Positions 13,481 to 14,302 of a DNA stretch of 14,302 nucleotides are shown in pieces. Position 1 is the first letter of the stretch. Every line of letters starts with the position of its first letter. The stretch is from Planctomycetota bacterium (GTDB lineage Bacteria > Planctomycetota > Phycisphaerae > Phycisphaerales > UBA1924). Position numbers and translations under genes: made by a program. The notes beneath the pieces were generated by a model that was not told the origin of the DNA, did no database searches, and saw only the letters and a list, made by a program, of their open reading frames with translations. Location of the stretch: assembly GCA_023434205.1 (NCBI GenBank), contig JAEYTB010000288.1:1-14302 (forward strand). Direction: 5' to 3'.

Positions 13481-13924
13481 ATGGGAGTTGTTGTGCCCGA
13501 GTACCGCCAGAACGCCCGCCCCGGCCGCAGCCTCGGCGCCGGCATCGGCCTGGTCCTCAGCCTGGTCGTGATGCTCATCGCCATGTCGATGTACTTCGGC
13601 ACCTTTGGGGGCAAGAGCTACATGCAGACCGTCGCCGCGGGCCGCAAGCAGGCGATCCGGACCGCCGAGGACATCAGCACGCAGCAGCTCAACATCTGCA
13701 TCGCGCAGTACAAGCTCCAGCACAACCGCCTGCCGCAGACCGCCGAGGAGCTGGATGTCGGCCCGGCCCTGCTCGACCCCTGGAAGAAGCCGATGACCTT
13801 CTCCTACCAGACGCAGCGCGAGGGTTCGCACGAGAGCACCACGGTCATCTGGCGCAGCGCCGGCCCGGACGGGGTGATGAACACCGAGGACGACATCGTC
13901 AAGCACGACAAGCTGGTGCTCTGA
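13481..13924 (+). CDS. Membrane-anchored GspG-like (type II secretion pseudopilin C-domain) protein
   Basis: This is a 147-residue protein. An in-frame ATG exists at 13412, but it would read through the -10 element and the neighbouring gene, so 13481 is chosen. One membrane helix lies at about residues 18-40 (LGAGIGLVLSLVVMLIAM). The rest resembles the globular part of GspG-type pseudopilins: TAEDISTQQLNICIAQYKLQHNRLP, TAEEL, LDPWKKPMTFSY and the Asp-rich ending SAGPDGVMNTEDDI, where GspG binds calcium. The class III prepilin signal (a short basic leader, then G|FTLIE) is missing: the helix is preceded by PEYRQNARPGRS and has no Glu5. It therefore probably is not processed by prepilin peptidase and stays an integral membrane protein. 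No other secretion genes are adjacent. Its exact role is unknown. Confidence 0.8.
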   Translation: MGVVVPEYRQNARPGRSLGAGIGLVLSLVVMLIAMSMYFGTFGGKSYMQTVAAGRKQAIRTAEDISTQQLNICIAQYKLQHNRLPQTAEELDVGPALLDPWKKPMTFSYQTQREGSHESTTVIWRSAGPDGVMNTEDDIVKHDKLVL

Positions 13925-13930
13925 AGAAAA

Positions 13931-14042
13931 GCGGAAAACGGAAGTCGGAGAGCGGGAGCCGGGGCGTTCCGACATCCGACATCCGACATCCGAAATCCGA
14001 CACCGCGCTTCCGCTTTCCGCCCTCCGCTTTCCGCTTTCTCA
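13931..14042. repeat. Heptanucleotide repeat array with dyad symmetry
   Basis: The stretch is built almost wholly of 7-base units. Four purine-rich units are at 13931-13958 (GCGGAAA, ACGGAAG, TCGGAGA, GCGGGAG). Five units CCGACAT or close variants are at 13969-14003. Four pyrimidine-rich units are at 14008-14035 (CTTCCGC, TTTCCGC, CCTCCGC, TTTCCGC), followed by a decayed one. The right block is roughly the reverse complement of the left, so transcripts could fold into a long imperfect hairpin with the CCGACAT units in its loop. It fills most of the space between the GspG-like gene and the cysteine-rich gene, and no protein-coding role is apparent. It may act as the terminator of the GspG-like gene. 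Confidence 0.85.
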
Positions 14043-14065
14043 CGCCCTCCTCACCCCCGCCCGCA

Positions 14066-14082
14066 TGCTCCCCATAGGAGCA
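14066..14082 (+). promoter_or_regulatory. Hairpin enclosing the Shine-Dalgarno site of the cysteine-rich gene
   Basis: TGCTCC (14066-14071) pairs perfectly with GGAGCA (14077-14082) around CCATA. The ribosome-binding motif AGGAG (14076-14080) lies almost wholly in the right arm, eight bases before the ATG at 14089. Folding would hide it. The structure is seen in the sequence; a regulatory role is inferred. Confidence 0.45.
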
Positions 14083-14088
14083 CCCCCC

Positions 14089-14302
14089 ATGCCCACCTGC
14101 GAGCGCTGCGGCAACGACTACGACAAGGCCTTCCACATCGAGATGGCGGGCAAGTCCCACACCTTCGATTCCTTCGAGTGCGCCATCGCCGCCCTTGCCC
14201 CCCAGTGCGGCCACTGCGGGGTCCGAATCGTCGGCCACGGCCTGGAGGCCAATGGGGCCATCTTCTGCTGCAAGCACTGCGCTTCGGCCCAGGGGGTGGG
14301 CG
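14089..14302 (+). CDS. Small cysteine-rich, probably zinc-binding protein (3' end outside window)
   Basis: The first 71 residues are visible and the frame is open at the window end. It begins MPTCERCGNDYDKAF and has eight cysteines: C4-x2-C7, C31, C40-x2-C43, C60-C61 and C64. There are histidines at 16, 24, 42, 50 and 63. The paired CxxC motifs, HTFDSFECAI and FCCKHC suggest bound zinc or another soft metal. It resembles a widespread group of short bacterial Cys/His-rich proteins sometimes annotated as prokaryotic metallothionein-like; that assignment is from memory and tentative. ATG 14089 is preferred because AGGAG lies eight bases upstream; an in-frame ATG at 14065 lacks a ribosome-binding site. 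No membrane segment is seen, so it is probably cytoplasmic. Confidence 0.75.
   Translation, partial: MPTCERCGNDYDKAFHIEMAGKSHTFDSFECAIAALAPQCGHCGVRIVGHGLEANGAIFCCKHCASAQGVG

Noticed and set aside
13931..14042. Possible CRISPR array
   Set aside because: Units are 7 bases with no spacers, and no cas-like gene is present.
13804..14277. Minus-strand frame of 157 codons with RKAEGG and GFRMSDVG
   Set aside because: Its middle part is a translation of the heptad repeat array, and its ends are antisense to the GspG-like and cysteine-rich genes. It is a repeat artefact.

Overview
The window reads as chromosomal DNA of a GC-rich Gram-negative bacterium, most likely a planctomycete of the Phycisphaerae/Phycisphaerales type. 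Three things suggest this. There are two secreted proteins ending in a VPAPAG-type PEP-CTERM tail (hydrophobic helix plus a run of arginines). A membrane protein carries a C-terminal 'CxxC ... RCPECG' zinc ribbon of the style common in planctomycetes. A GspG-like protein has the 'SAGPDG...NTEDDI' ending. Kdo and LPS-transport genes show that an outer membrane with LPS is expected. The lineage is an inference from protein style; no rRNA is present.

Layout. 2-481: 3' end of aspartyl-tRNA synthetase. 482-648: leader region with a stem-loop and a possible 17-codon upstream ORF. 649-2133: two tandem paralogous PEP-CTERM proteins closed by a terminator hairpin. 2193-2951 (-): short-chain dehydrogenase, divergent from an orphan iron-type ABC solute-binding protein (2999-4837). 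4878-6476: pyruvate kinase. 6518-7621: FabH (3-oxoacyl-ACP synthase III), convergent with a two-gene minus-strand operon, kdsD (10694-11740) followed by a 1008-residue LptC/LptA-like protein (7640-10666). 11829-12686: scpA, convergent with a minus-strand membrane zinc-ribbon protein (12696-13439). 13481-13924: GspG-like membrane protein. 13931-14042: a heptanucleotide repeat array with dyad symmetry. 14089-end: start of a small cysteine-rich protein whose Shine-Dalgarno sequence lies in a hairpin.

How the genes work together. Most are housekeeping genes from unrelated pathways: translation, glycolysis, fatty-acid initiation and chromosome condensation. The clearest functional unit is kdsD plus the LptC/LptA-like gene. 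KdsD makes arabinose-5-phosphate, the precursor of Kdo, and the long protein probably helps carry LPS across the periplasm. Compared with the E. coli kdsD-kdsC-lptC-lptA-lptB order, kdsC and lptB are absent here, and LptC and LptA functions may be merged in one chain.

The most notable sequence-level pattern is regulatory. Several genes (solute-binding protein, pyk, kdsD, GspG-like protein, zinc-ribbon protein) have a -10-like hexamer ending only 5-8 nt before the start codon and no visible Shine-Dalgarno site, which suggests leaderless transcripts. The PEP-CTERM genes, the dehydrogenase and the cysteine-rich protein do have purine-rich ribosome-binding sites. I saw no tRNA, rRNA, insertion sequence, prophage, CRISPR array or defence system, and no clearly new multi-gene system.
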